Origin: Diplocarpon mali
Taxonomy: Eukaryota > Ascomycota > Leotiomycetes > Helotiales > Drepanopezizaceae
Length of the DNA: 64,000 nt
Direction: 5' to 3'
Assembly: GCA_024741835.1 (NCBI GenBank)
Contig: JAENRP010000009.1
Span: 62,001-126,000, forward strand
Each line of letters starts with the position of its first letter. Position 1 is the first letter of the stretch. The notes beneath the pieces were generated by a model. It ran no database searches, had not been told where the DNA came from, and was given only the letters and a program-made list of their open reading frames with translations. Both the position numbers and the translations under genes were made by a program. This document shows, in pieces, positions 50,350 through 61,678 of the stretch.

Positions 50350-53300
50350 TATTGGAAATGGATCGCGGAAAGCAGTACCTGTCCGTCTATCTTCAACACC
50401 AGCCTGCGCGCGCCCCGAAAGTAAGTCAAGCAGCAACTATAGCTGAAGCCGTCTCGTCGGGGGGGGGGGGTGGGGGCGTGTTCCGATGCAAGTATCGCAG
50501 ATGGACGGAACGGACTGAACTGAGGATAAGGCAGAGCGATAGCTAGCCAGGTGTTTGCTATGGGTAGCAAGCGACGGTTTGGCTGGCGCAAAGCCGCAGC
50601 CTCGCTACCAGTTTACAGGAGGGTAGAATCGACGCAGATGGCCCTTCGTGGACGCGCAGTCCTCCACTGCGCAGCTCAGCGGCACGAGAATGGCAGCGTT
50701 GCGGGCGATGTGAGGGTGAGGGTGAGGGTGAGGGTGATGATGACGGTGACGGAGCAGACGAGCGACGCTCAGAGAAGGGCGGGAATGGAGGGCCGTCAGG
50801 AAACAAAAACCCACACCCAACCTTTGGCTCCAAGTCACCTTACCCACGCTAAATATTGCCTCCACAGCCCATGCATTTCTGTCAAGGAGGAGAGGGCTTG
50901 TGTCCAGTCCTGCCGTTGATCCCTGGTGAGAGGAGCTAGCGCTAGTCACTAATTAAGCTAGTCTTCTTGGAGTAGTGATTTATTTAATTGACGCGGGCGG
51001 CAGACTTGGCGTTTGGGGGGGAGGACATTACCGGTAAATACCGTGCAGTACCCACCTTACTCGTTAGCTGATGAGGTCTTACCCTTGGTAATAAGTGATA
51101 CTTTGGCTGTACATAGTGTGCACCTCAACCCCGCAAACAAAAGGTACTACTTAGTATCCTCGAGTAGAGTATAGCTAGCCATCGCTGCAGTCCGTCTCCG
51201 GTCTGAGCCCTCCTCCTTGCCCAGGAACATTCCGCGCGCCTCACAAGCGACCCGAAGCAAACAACAACTCCCATGTATCTGGCCATCTGGCCTCTCTGGC
51301 TACCTGCTTTCCCTCGGCATCTCAGGCTGCGGCGCATCACGAACGCGAGCCACGGCAGCAGACGACCACTCTGGAAAATGCCCATCTTTTTTCTTCTTTT
51401 TTTAGGGCCCTGACCGACCCTTGGGATCCATCGTTCTCCTTCAAACGACCCGGGATGACGCCAAGTCGCTCTTAGCGTAGGGTAAGTACCTTTAAGCTTG
51501 TGTCTCAGATGCACAAGAAGAAGACACGAGAAGGAAAAAAAGGATGGCAGACTAATCTCTAATCACTGCGGGGCCCGTGTAGGGAAAATCGAGGCTGTAC
51601 CGGGGTCCGGGAGAGGGCTTCAGATGTTGGAAAACAATCGTGCGAACGCTTGGCTCTGAAACTGACCATCTGCCAGCTGCAAACAGCGAGCAACAACCGG
51701 TGAAGGACGACGACCTGCAAGCTCCGAGCCACGACCGGTGAAGGACGACTGACTCCGTGCATCTGTCTTGCTGTCTCCTGGCCGAGCCGGAGGCCGATAT
51801 CTTGTCCCTCCCAACACGTGCTCGCGGGAGCCTGACAAGCCCAGGCATCTCTGGCCTTGAAGCGAAAAATTGCGGATGAAGCTCACCTCGCATCTGTGCA
51901 AGGTGCCCGAATCTCCAGCAGAGGGGATGCTCCAGACTCAATTCTGCTCCGAGGCCCCTGTTCCTCACCAGACTAGACATGTGCAAGAGGAGCCGCAGGA
52001 ACTCATTCCCTCGGCCGAGATCATTCTCGAGACCGTAGCTGCCATGCGCTCGTCGTTGACATCCCGCAAGCCCGGGGGAGAGGGAGAGATCCGTAGGGAG
52101 TGTCGAAGGGACGATGTATTGTGTGTTGGCCTCCTCTCGTCACCCTGCCTCGAGCCCGGCGGCACGTGCAACCGGCAGCCAGTTCGTTTGCACCGGATGG
52201 GATGCAGCTCGGTACTCTGCAGGCCGACTGCAGTCCACCAGAAACGACGGAGCTGGTCAGGCAAGGTCTTCTTCCGGGGCAGACTGGGTAGGGCTGAGAG
52301 GAGTTCTGGAGTCGAAATCTTGATATTTTCGTTTCCACGCCCTCGCTCGGGGTATCGTGCTCCATCCATGTTACTTCAAATAAAAGATCGATCCCTTGCC
52401 GTCAACCCGGCCCCAAAGTGCACACAGCATGGCCCAGGTGGTCCATCCGGCCCATGACAGGCTCTCAGACGTGCGACGTATCGGTCCTCTGTCGCCACTC
52501 GACGGACAAGGACGAGAGAGGCGGTTCGAAATTCTCCCAGAACCATTCTACTCCCACACTCCTGCGCGCGAGACGGTCTTGTGCGGTATTCTCGTCGACG
52601 AGACCCTCGTCGGCCCTGGTGCGCATGGGGGGTCTGCATCCGGTCGGATATCCCATTTCCACATCACCACGTAAGAACGCCACCGAGTCTTGTCTGCAGC
52701 GGGACTACTGCACGGTCAAAATTCTGTGGCAGGCGCGGCATCTTACAGATCTTTTATTTTTATTTTTTTTATTTTTTTTATTTAACATGCTCTGTATATA
52801 GCGAGTATACGCAGGGCGAGTGCGCGCCGCATACCTTGTGGCCGTGCGAGCCATTGCTCCATCAGCCGCCTCGAGCCCCCCTAAGGCCAATAGATAGAAA
52901 GTTCCCGGCCAGCGCGTAGCTTGGCAGGATATGCTGGATCTCACGTTGCCAGTCACGCGACCCGATGGACAACTTGATCGGTCCAGACCGAGTCGGGAAG
53001 GAAGCAACGTTTCCTTCTCTCCAGGATGCCGAGAGACTGGCGCGCGCTTACAGCGGGAATTCTACGACCAGCGCCGGCTCCTCGAACGCCGCAAAGAAGG
53101 GTCTGGCCATCACGGGTGTGCGAAGGGGTTTCTCGGGACGGTACAGCCAACTCTCTGCCCGATCGAGGCGCGGACCGCGTCGAGCACTGGTGGAATATGC
53201 AAGGATTGTGCTTATGTCATCGTACCTTGTATCTAGCTCCTGCAGCTCCATAGAAGTCGGAATCTACTTGGTACACCTGTCGATTCTATCAAGCATAAGC

Positions 53301-53393
53301 GCCGAGCAAGCCCGGGCCCCGACGTAGCCAGCGTCCGCCTCCACACGCACCCACGAAGGCAAGCCTCGGAGCGCAGCAGGACGAAGCCATGCG

Positions 53394-53415
53394 TAGGGTT
53401 AGGGTTAGGGTTGGG
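53394..53415. repeat. Interstitial telomere-type TTAGGG tract
   Basis: Three TAGGGT units in a row are followed by a longer G run (to about 53421). TTAGGG is the telomere unit of most filamentous ascomycetes. The tract could mark an old chromosome-end join or a binding site for a telomere-repeat factor in a promoter. Confidence 0.85.
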
Positions 53416-54583
53416 GGGGAGGGGAAGCAAGTGTCCGCGGCAAAAGAAGCCTCTCCCAAGCCATTCCGGCTGGGCGCGACTCCAACGATGCCAACGCAGC
53501 GCCGGCGCCGACCGACGCTGAGAGGGTGTCGGCCCGGTCGGGTCACGTGCACGACTCCTGCTCTTCTCCGGCTGGGCGCTGCACCAACTCACTCTGCGCA
53601 GCCGATGCCACGGCCCAGCTGCGTCTCCCGGGACCCCTTGCGGCCCCGCCGTCGCGGCAGCGATGATTCATCTCGGCCATCAATGAATGATCAATGATCA
53701 ATGATCAAGCTGGCGGCATTGGATTGGGCGAGTGGATCCGCAAATCATGAGAAACCTCCCCCCTCCCCACCCAAGCCGAAACGGTGTCAGATCGGCTGGC
53801 CACTTGCAGCAAATTGCTCTCTGCCTAGCCGGGGATATACGATGCAGCGCTCCACCGTCGACGCTCCGCTCCCATGTCTTCCCCAACTCGACACACTCCG
53901 CCGCCGAGGGGACTCCGACCATGCCATTCCCGGAGACCCGGCCAGGGCTCAGGATACGATGTTCGCATCTCCTTCGGGGGGGTCACGATCCCATCATTCT
54001 CGGCCGTGCATCAGAGATTCCGGGCAATGCCGCGCGGGTTCTCTACCCTCGTCTCTTATCTACGCTCCTCTAGCCGGACGTCCCACCGCGTTTCCTTGGA
54101 GCATTTCCTTTCCCGGATCAACCCTCTCATCCTTTGGATGAGAGATGAGAGGGCCATCTCGTCCCAGCTCAACCCCGCGTTACCGCAAAGTGTACCGTCG
54201 CGTCGTCGTCTGTCTCGAGAAGTCGGTCGTCTTCGAGTCGGGGGCGTAGCTAGACGAAATATCGCCTCTATCACTCCAGCCTTGATTTTCCGTGTAAACC
54301 GCGGCCACTTGGCATCATTCCATCCTTGGTCGTCCCCCCTCCGTCACCGGCCCTGCGGATGCAACCCTGGACAGCGGCGCACAGACTGCGTCGATGGAAT
54401 CATCACCCGTACCAAGCCCCTACCGCACCGATCCCTTCACCCAGCCAGCTCCTCGAAACACTTCGATAGGCTGCGAATGTGGGCAGGTTCGCTGCACGGA
54501 CCGTGACCCGACCGACCAAACACCTTTTTTTTAGTTTACTTCTTATTTGACATGGACAACTACGCTGCTGGATGTGCAGGCGG

Positions 54584-54778
54584 AATCTTTTCTTTTTTAT
54601 TAAAGAGTGCTTGTATGGTGTTTTATGTAATAATACCAAGACCCCGTAGAATCTTTTCTTTTTATTGAATAGTGCTTGTATTGTATTTATATAACAACAC
54701 CAATACCCCGTAGAATCTTTTTCCTCTTCTTAAACAGTGCTTATAATGTATTTATATAATAATACCAACACCCCTCGG
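54584..54778. repeat. Three diverged copies of a 64-66 base AT-rich tandem repeat
   Basis: Units at 54584-54649, 54650-54713 and 54714-54778 each open with aatcttt, contain agtgctt and end in ataccaa/t plus accccgtag or a variant. They differ by many substitutions, so the array is old. It stands out as AT-rich inside GC-rich surroundings. Confidence 0.85.
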
Positions 54779-56129
54779 CATCCTAGATCTCCGTCTGCAA
54801 CCCTCCACGAAGAAGCAAGCAGCTCTCCTACGGCACGGCGCATAATCGATTGGAGATAAGCGCCGCACCGGATCCGAGCCGTGGGAATGTCTCTCCGCCG
54901 TCTGCCCACCCACCACGCAAACGCAAACGCAAACGCAACAGCGATCGCGGAGAGGGAACCAAGAAGAGCGAACCGTCCTGCAAGTAGAGGTTGACGCTTC
55001 GCAGGAGGCAGAAGCGCGTCAATTCTAATCTCACTATATCTCTGTGTGCTCCGTGTATATATCTGTGCTCCGCGGCGCCTTCAGGGGCTCCTTACGTAAG
55101 CCCGTCCTCGGCGCCCGAGGCTAGCGCAGCAGAAAAAGAAAAGAACAGAGGAAAGGAAACGCGATGGCACCGAGTGCCACACCTCATGCCGGACTCTGGA
55201 TGCGGCGAGCCGTGCCACCAACTGCGCCCGCCCGTGCACGTCTCCTCCCGGACGTGCGTTCCCCCCGCGCCACGACGGAAGCGAGTCGCGGACCGGAGAT
55301 GCACGAGCCAGAGTTGTTGGCGAGCTGCCGGGGACGGGGACGGGGGCGGGGGCGGACTCGGTGCGACGGACGGCTGTTTGGCGGCTGTCTGGTCCCCGGC
55401 CGTCTATGCGTCACGTGCCGCCAAGCTTTGGCTCGTCCGGGACTGGGTCCGGCAGGAACGGCTCGTTTCGGGGTTCGGATCGAGCGAAGAAGCGGCACGC
55501 TTCCAATTGCTGCCGCGGTCGCCGAGACGTCCCCGGCCTGGTGGTTGCTCGAGATGTCCGGTCGATTCCAGGCTAGGGATGAGGCGTGCCTATCTCTACC
55601 GGACTCTGACCTCGAGAGAGAGATTGACATGTGTAGGGTCAATCGGACACAGGGAGTTGGAAATAGTCTGCTTCGTCGGGGCAGTTGCACGTTTGAAAAG
55701 CCCGACGGTGTGCGACTAGCCCTCCGCCGCGATGCTGTCGAGGCTTCATGTTTTCCTCTATATAGTAAGGTCCGGTGCAGGTTTGCAGAGACCCTCCATC
55801 CCCGGACCTGTCGCTGAGTGGTGATTTGAAATCGAGGCTTTTGCTCGGGGCCAGGGAGGTCTGCTTGGGCTTAGAGTGAAGGGGTTGGCATATCCCTCCC
55901 AGAGGACTCCAGTCCAGGGCCCAACACATGAGGAATCGATTACCCAAGGCAACGGGCATCCGGCCACCGCTCAGGCACGGCACTCTACCGCACACGAGGC
56001 GCGCCTCTTGCTGATCCTGCAGAGCCGCGTGGGAGGAGTCCACGGCCGCGAGAGACGCAGGTGCAGTGGCGCCCGTTTCTGGCCGGAATACGTTTTTCTC
56101 TTTTTTGAGATGGGACATTGATAATCCTG

Positions 56130-56205
56130 TAGACGAAGAATAGACAGATAGACAGATAGACAGATAGACAAATAAACAGACAAACAGACAAATAAAACAA
56201 ACAAC
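56130..56205. repeat. GACA/GATA-type tetranucleotide repeat
   Basis: An imperfect run of ACAGATAG and ACAAACAG units, followed by a CCACAA-rich tract to about 56275. Confidence 0.85.
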
Positions 56206-56454
56206 CAGACTATTCTCAAACCCACCAATCCACAATCCACAATCCACAACCCACCAACCCACAACCCACACTCCACACCTTCCCTCAACCGCGCGCAACA
56301 CGCCGCTCTACACAGTACCCAACAGCCAATCAAAAAACACCAACCACCAGAGTTCCACCCCGGAAACCCCCCATCTCCCTCCCCTCCCATATTAAAAAAA
56401 AAAAAACCACCACACCACCCAGCCCAGAGCCGAAGACCCTCGGGATCTGGGGTC

Positions 56455-56605
56455 GGGACGGAGACCGAGACCGAGACCGAGACCAAGACCGAGACGGATC
56501 CCGTTCCCCTGGCGTTCGGGAGGGACGCGCGTGCGGTGCGGATCGCGGGACCCGTGACCTGTACCTGTGACCGTGAGCGTGACCGTGACCGTGACCCGTG
56601 ACCGT
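56455..56605. repeat. GAGACC and GTGACC hexanucleotide repeats
   Basis: A gagacc run at about 56460-56495 and a gtgacc run at about 56555-56605, separated by about 60 bases. Both are GC-rich. Confidence 0.85.
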
Positions 56606-57937
56606 GACCGTGGCAAGGAGAGGGCAGAGGGGGTAGAGGCGAGGGCAGAGGGGACGGCGCGCGTCTGGAGAGCCGACGCGAGGGCGTCGCGCTGGGCAGG
56701 CCGGCGTGTGGCTGGCGCACGGACCGCGAGGCGGGGCTGCTCCCGGTCTGGAGCAGGCGTCCTTGGATGCTTGCGCGTTTGGGTCGTTGGGTGGGGGTAG
56801 ATATGCACACAGGTATACACACACACACACACATATACATATACACACGCTCACACGCACACACGCACACAGCATACGTGTTCCACGTACAGAGTCTCGA
56901 GTCCCGCGCCGGCGGCGACCCACCGAGGAGCAGCGGGGAGAGGTGCTCGGCGGATGGCGGGCGGACGGAGGGGAGATGCAGAATGCCAAAGGCGAGGGCA
57001 ACATGCCACAGGCGAGGGCAGAATCAGTCCAAGATGTCTAGTGTGGGCTCAGAGCGTCCAAGTTGGTATGGAGCAAAAGCATGGACCTTCTAATCAAATA
57101 TCAAGGTTTCGGAGCGTTCGGATGGCGTCCTGAGTGGTCAGGATCCATACTTTCTCGGTGCATTTTCCGCCCTGTTTGCTCAGGATCATTCAAGGGAGTA
57201 CTCTAAATTACTACGCTGAAAGCATATCTACTGGTGGACCTCGCGTGGTGGAGTCGCTGGATCCACTGTACCCGTCACGGAGAGACTGGAGAGCCAAAAC
57301 GTCAAAGGCGTTGGTCCTTTGCGCAGGCCAGATCCGTCCACGACATGAAAGCATGCCTCCCCCTTGCAGGCGCACTGTGAAACATGACCTGGATTTGACA
57401 CTACCCGAGTACTCGTAATGTGGCGGATCTTTGGCCTGCGACAAAGACGTGACTTTCGCTTACTAACGTGGCTGATGGAGGTATCCAGAGACAGGGGAGA
57501 GTGAGATGTCGGCGTGCCTGGTGGCCTCATGCCGGTTTGACCGGTTCCGCTAAATACAATGTCCGCCCGGCGCTGCCTGCTCGGTGAGCGGTAGCGGGGC
57601 CCGAGGCGCAAGTGTCGTCAAGAGGCATCAGGCTGCCCGGTCTGTCTCCCCCCTGCGGCCTGGGCTGACTCCGATATTAGGATGACTGACCCTACGACGT
57701 TAGGAGCAAAAACTCTCTACTGAACGGCACATCACGCAGAAGGATCAGCGTCCATTGGGGAGACCCCTGCCAACCGAGATCTGTCTCTAGGTCAGGACGC
57801 TAGGCCAAAACTTTCGGGTATCAAAGGTTATGTGAGGTAAGAGGCCACGTTGGTAATGCTCGTGGGGCGAGACCCGACCGGATCTCGCGCCGCCGCGCGA
57901 CGGCATCCCAGCGCGCAGAATTCGCCAACTGATTTCC

Positions 57938-59053
57938 TTAGTGTCCGCCCTCCTCCACCTCTCCGTCGGGTACGTAGCTTGTTTCGCCCAGCATGGCGGC
58001 GGGAGTTTGCACCGGCTGAGGCTGGATTTGCACACTCGGTCCGGCTGGCGCGGGTGGAGGTGCCTGCGGCTTCGGCTTCGAGGCTGCGTTCAGCCTCTGG
58101 TCCAGCTCCTTCAACGCCAGGGCCCTCCTTCGCTCTGCCTCCTGCCTTGCACTCCCGGGGGTTCCCCGCTGCACAAACGTGTCGCCTCGAGATGCCGATA
58201 CCTCGGCCGAGGAGAATGGCGTGCAGATCCGTAGCGAAACCAGAATCTTGTATATCTCATTAGACAACGTAGCTACCACTGGCTTCACTGGCTCAGGGAA
58301 GAATTCGGCAAAGGCAAAGGTTTCGCTGGCGTCCCCGCGCAGCGACGCCTGGCTTGTGTCCAGATCTGGGAAGGCAGCCTTGTAGAACCGGAGATACGTC
58401 CAGCTGGCCAGGAATGCGGTGGTGACCATGGGTAAGGCTGCTGCGCTGAGTAGAGGGGTGAGAGACAGCAAGAAGACCGTCAGGATGTGGAGAAGCGGGA
58501 AGCGAGGGACTCGGAGGGACACAATGCCGCGGAACAGAGTGACGGTATGTGTGGGGACCAGTTGAGAGAATGCAACGAGGAAGGATATCTGCAGAGGTAT
58601 GGTGCCATTGATGGCTGTCAAGCTAGCAGGCACGATTAGCCGTTGGGCAGAGCTAGGAGGAGCGCCGAGAACCTACCTCCAACGCATGTCCCCTGTCACG
58701 GCAAACAGGATGACGAGTATCCCAAAACTTGAGGCATTGGAAATCAGAGATGTGACCAGGAGGAACTTTGCGAACTCGGCCGAGGTCCAAGCCCGCTCCA
58801 GATACCGCCCTCCATAGAAGATCATCGCCACGGCAATCCCCAGGGTGAACACATTGTTCTCCACCAGCGTCGTCGTGAGAAAGGTCCAGGGGTAGACGAG
58901 AGATAGTTGCGGCACCAGCGAGAGGTATGGCACCACGATATCCGACTCCTCCGACCATTGTCTGTACCGAATCGCAAAGCTGATCAGCGACTGGGAGAGC
59001 AGCGCGAGGAGGAGAATGCGCGTGACCGGCGGGATGTTGAGCCTGGGAGGCAT
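57938..59053 (-). CDS. TMEM115-like rhomboid-fold Golgi membrane protein
   Basis: This multi-pass protein matches the TMEM115 (DUF1751) group, rhomboid-related but non-proteolytic, which acts in Golgi transport and glycosylation. Exons 59053-58677 and 58622-57938 sum to 1,062 bases, or 353 residues. Hydrophobic segments include ILLLALLSQSLISFAI, PWTFLTTTLVENNVF (the family's typical PWT block), FLLVTSLISNASSFGILVI, ISFLVAFSQLVP, and LHILTVFLLSLTPLLSAAAL. The block GGRYLERAWTSAEFAKF and the TYLRFYK motif also fit. The C-terminal 130 residues are cytosolic, with a RQEAERRRALALKELDQRL helix and a proline-rich end. Met at 59053 is chosen; the frame stays open upstream with non-conserved residues. 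Confidence 0.88.
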
Positions 59054-59527
59054 GTTGGTCGTGGTTTTGGTGCTATTCGAGATTCTCCGGAGGTCGAGTG
59101 CGGAGGGGCGACGCGGTGTTGTCGTTGTCGTCTTGCCAGTGGAAGCACGCTCGATGTTGAGGACAAGAAAGTGCACAGGCTCTTGATCACGTGTGTCTTG
59201 AAATAAGCCTTGGGGCTAGTACCGACTAGGTCTAAGCCGTTTGCAAACGGGAGGTTTGGCCGGAAGCTCCAAGGTTCGGCCCATCGACATCTCTACAGTA
59301 CTGTGCACTGTATGCACGGAACTGTTCTGTGCTCTGTGCAGCGTTCGAACTGGATGGATTCCGGGAGGCAGTCACGCCGTCTCCTTGATGCGTGCCGGCC
59401 GCCTGATCTGACGAGGCTTCATCACCAGCCTCTTTTCGAGCCGCTCGGAAGATGTGTGATCCCTCTCTTGTCCATGCCCGAGCAGATGGGCAGAGAACCG
59501 AGGCGCCGGTGTCCTGAGTGAGGGTCA

Positions 59528-59682
59528 TTGTGCTCCTCTTCGCCGTCCTCTCCGTCGTCCTCTCCGTCTTCCTCTCCGTCGTCCTCTCCGTCTTCCTCTC
59601 CGTCTTCCTCTCCGTTATCCTCTCCGTTATCCTCTCCGTCATCCTCTCCGTCGTCCTCTCCGTCGTCCTCTCCGTCTCCCCT
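59528..59682. repeat. CCTCTCCGT-type tandem repeat
   Basis: About a dozen imperfect units built from CCTCTCCGTC plus G or TT, with 9- and 12-base spacing. Read in frame on the plus strand it would give serine-rich or valine-leucine-rich peptides, but no gene context supports translation. Confidence 0.9.
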
Positions 59683-60599
59683 CGGCGGCGGCCAAGGCGT
59701 GCCTCACCTTGACCGTGCTCCCACGATTTACGGCAGCTCCGCTTCAACGTACGCTACCCAGCTCAACGGAAAGCCAATGTCGAATCGAGTGGAGTGATAG
59801 GGCGTACAAGCCACGCGACCCTGCCAGCATCGACTCTGCACCATCACCATACCGTGTAGATACGCCACGCCACGCCGCTCTTGTGCTGGGGCTGGGGGCT
59901 GGGACGGGGGCTGGGACGGGGACGGGGACAGGGACGGGGACTGATGAGACGGAGACTGAGACTGAGCCTGGGCGGCGCCGACCAGGCCTGCACGACCGCA
60001 CAAGTACCATGTCCTGGGGCAGTGTGCGAATCACCACGGCAGTCTCCCAGGAGGAGACGGCGACATGGCCGGAATCGCATGGGAGCTTCTCCTGCGACAG
60101 GAATCTCGGCACACCGAGAGGCAGGGCTCGATCTCTGCCTGTAGTGTGTAATGGCATGGCGACTGGATGGATCGGTCTGCCGGTCAGGGTAGGTCGGGAC
60201 GATTGCCGTCGCAGGAATACGGGAGCGTAGCAGAGCAGAGCATACTTGGTAGCAGAGCGTGGCATGGCATCCCATGCCATGCGATCGCATACCCGATCAG
60301 ACGGATGGTGTTGTGTGGTGCCTCTGCGTCTTCCCCCTCCGCCGAGACGGTAGGTAGGGTAAGGGGGGGTCGACGGCGAGCGGCGACCGGCGCTGACCTG
60401 CACACATCCACGTCGAGAAGCATCAAGCAGAGCGGAGCGCAGCATTCCCCCTAGCCTTGAGCCCGGCCTAGCGCGGCCCACCCGGGGGGTGACTATCCTC
60501 TTCTGTACTAGCGCCGCCAACCCCTTGTTCCCCTCCTGCGCCTGGCCCTGTCCTCCCAGCTGTACGCAGCTCTGCACAGGACTATCTGGGTGCTTGAAT

Positions 60600-60700
60600 G
60601 TACTCGAGTGTGTTTGGATGTACGTGGATGTACGTGGATGTATGTGGATGTATGTGGATGTATGTGGATGTACGTGGATGTACGTGGATGTACTTTAATA
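60600..60700. repeat. 12-base GTGGATGTAYGT tandem repeat
   Basis: About seven units alternate between gtggatgtacgt and gtggatgtatgt. They are followed by CCATCCACTC-type repeats at about 60775-60840. Confidence 0.9.
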
Positions 60701-61354
60701 TACTCGAACATACCTTGATCTACTTGTATTTACTTGTATCTACTTTTCACTGTATCTTCCTACGTCTATTCCATCTACTCCATCCACTCCCTCTACTCCA
60801 TCCACTCCATCTACCCCATCCACCCCATCCACCCCATCCTCCTGCTATGCTACAGCCTGCCCAGCCACCGCATTGTCGATCGCCCGGCTCCGAGTGTGCC
60901 CCAAGGCATGCAACGACCATTGTCTCTCGGGACTGACTGCTGTCTGTTGATGGAGCGAATGCTGGACGCGCGAGACCATTATCCCCCTTCCCCCTCCGCG
61001 CACTCTGGTACAGTCAGGTGCCCGTCCGCCGTAGACCTGTCTGTCCCTGGGCCAGCCCCGGCCAGCGAGCCGTGCGAGTACCTGGATACCCGTGATCCTC
61101 CAACGCGAGCTCCCTTACCTAAGCTGGACCACTCGTCCGTGCCCTCTGCTCGGCGGTGCTCTGCGGTGCTCTGCTGTGCTCTCCTATGCTTTCCCATGCT
61201 CTCCTATGCTCTCCTATGCTCTGCTCTGCTCTGCTCTACTGTCAAAGTCTGTACCTACCTCAGCTTCCTCCCCCCCCTCCCTAGTCCGTCCCCACATCCC
61301 AGTCCCGCGTGTCGTGTCTGAAGCTCCACTCGCCTGGATCGCGCTGCTCCAAGA

Positions 61355-61510
61355 TTGCCTCCATCTTTCCATCTCCATCTCCATCTCCATCTTCATCCTC
61401 ATCTCCATATCCTCCATCTCCCATCTCTATCTTCATCTCCGTCGCCCGTCGCCCGTCACCACCGCCACCGCCACTGCCACCGCCACCGCCATTGCCATTG
61501 CCAACTCCAT
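61355..61510. repeat. CATCTC and CCACCG short repeats
   Basis: A catctc run at about 61370-61440 is followed by a ccaccg run at 61455-61500, ending about 170 bases upstream of the LisH-WD40 start. They may be part of its leader. Confidence 0.85.
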
Positions 61511-61678
61511 CACCCATTTCTATCGTCGCCATCGCCATCGCCCACGCCAATCTCAACCTCAACCACCTCGCACTCACCACGACCGCCGCTGCATCACCTC
61601 GAGTCTGTCCGCTCTCCACCACCCACCGTCCACCGCCCACCGCATCCGGCTGCTCTCGGGATCCTGCTGCGCCCGAAC

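Larger units (their letters stand above)
50350..57937. other. Gene-poor 7.6 kb stretch, GC-rich, repeat-bearing
   Basis: Many open frames exist, as expected from high GC, but I found none with a known domain or splice-supported continuation. The most protein-like, 52965-53327 plus strand, encodes 120 residues of unknown type and gets no separate entry. The stretch holds a G run at 50460-50471, GTGAGG repeats at about 50712-50735, a T/A-rich run at 52755-52785, a telomere-like tract, a 65-base tandem repeat, GAGACC and GTGACC repeats at 56455-56605, tetranucleotide GACA/GATA repeats at 56130-56205 and a CA-rich tract at 56815-56870. Confidence 0.5.
59054..61678. other. Simple-repeat-rich intergenic stretch
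   Basis: No gene is supported. The stretch consists largely of short tandem arrays, listed separately, with a 9-base-arm inverted repeat at 60262-60282. The divergent starts of the TMEM115-like and LisH-WD40 genes flank it. Confidence 0.55.

Noticed and set aside
52430..52919. Two short plus-strand exons that could be spliced at a gtaaga donor
   Set aside because: The join is possible, but the product has no recognisable content and the intron is T-rich repeat sequence. Support is too weak to call a gene.
55164..55817. Overlapping long open frames in both strands
   Set aside because: Several frames are open together, with Arg/Pro/Gly-rich low-complexity products, as expected from high GC without selection.
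59518..59712. Frame giving a regular valine-leucine-serine repeat peptide
   Set aside because: It is a translation of a simple tandem DNA repeat. No start context, splice signals or flanking coding sequence supports it.
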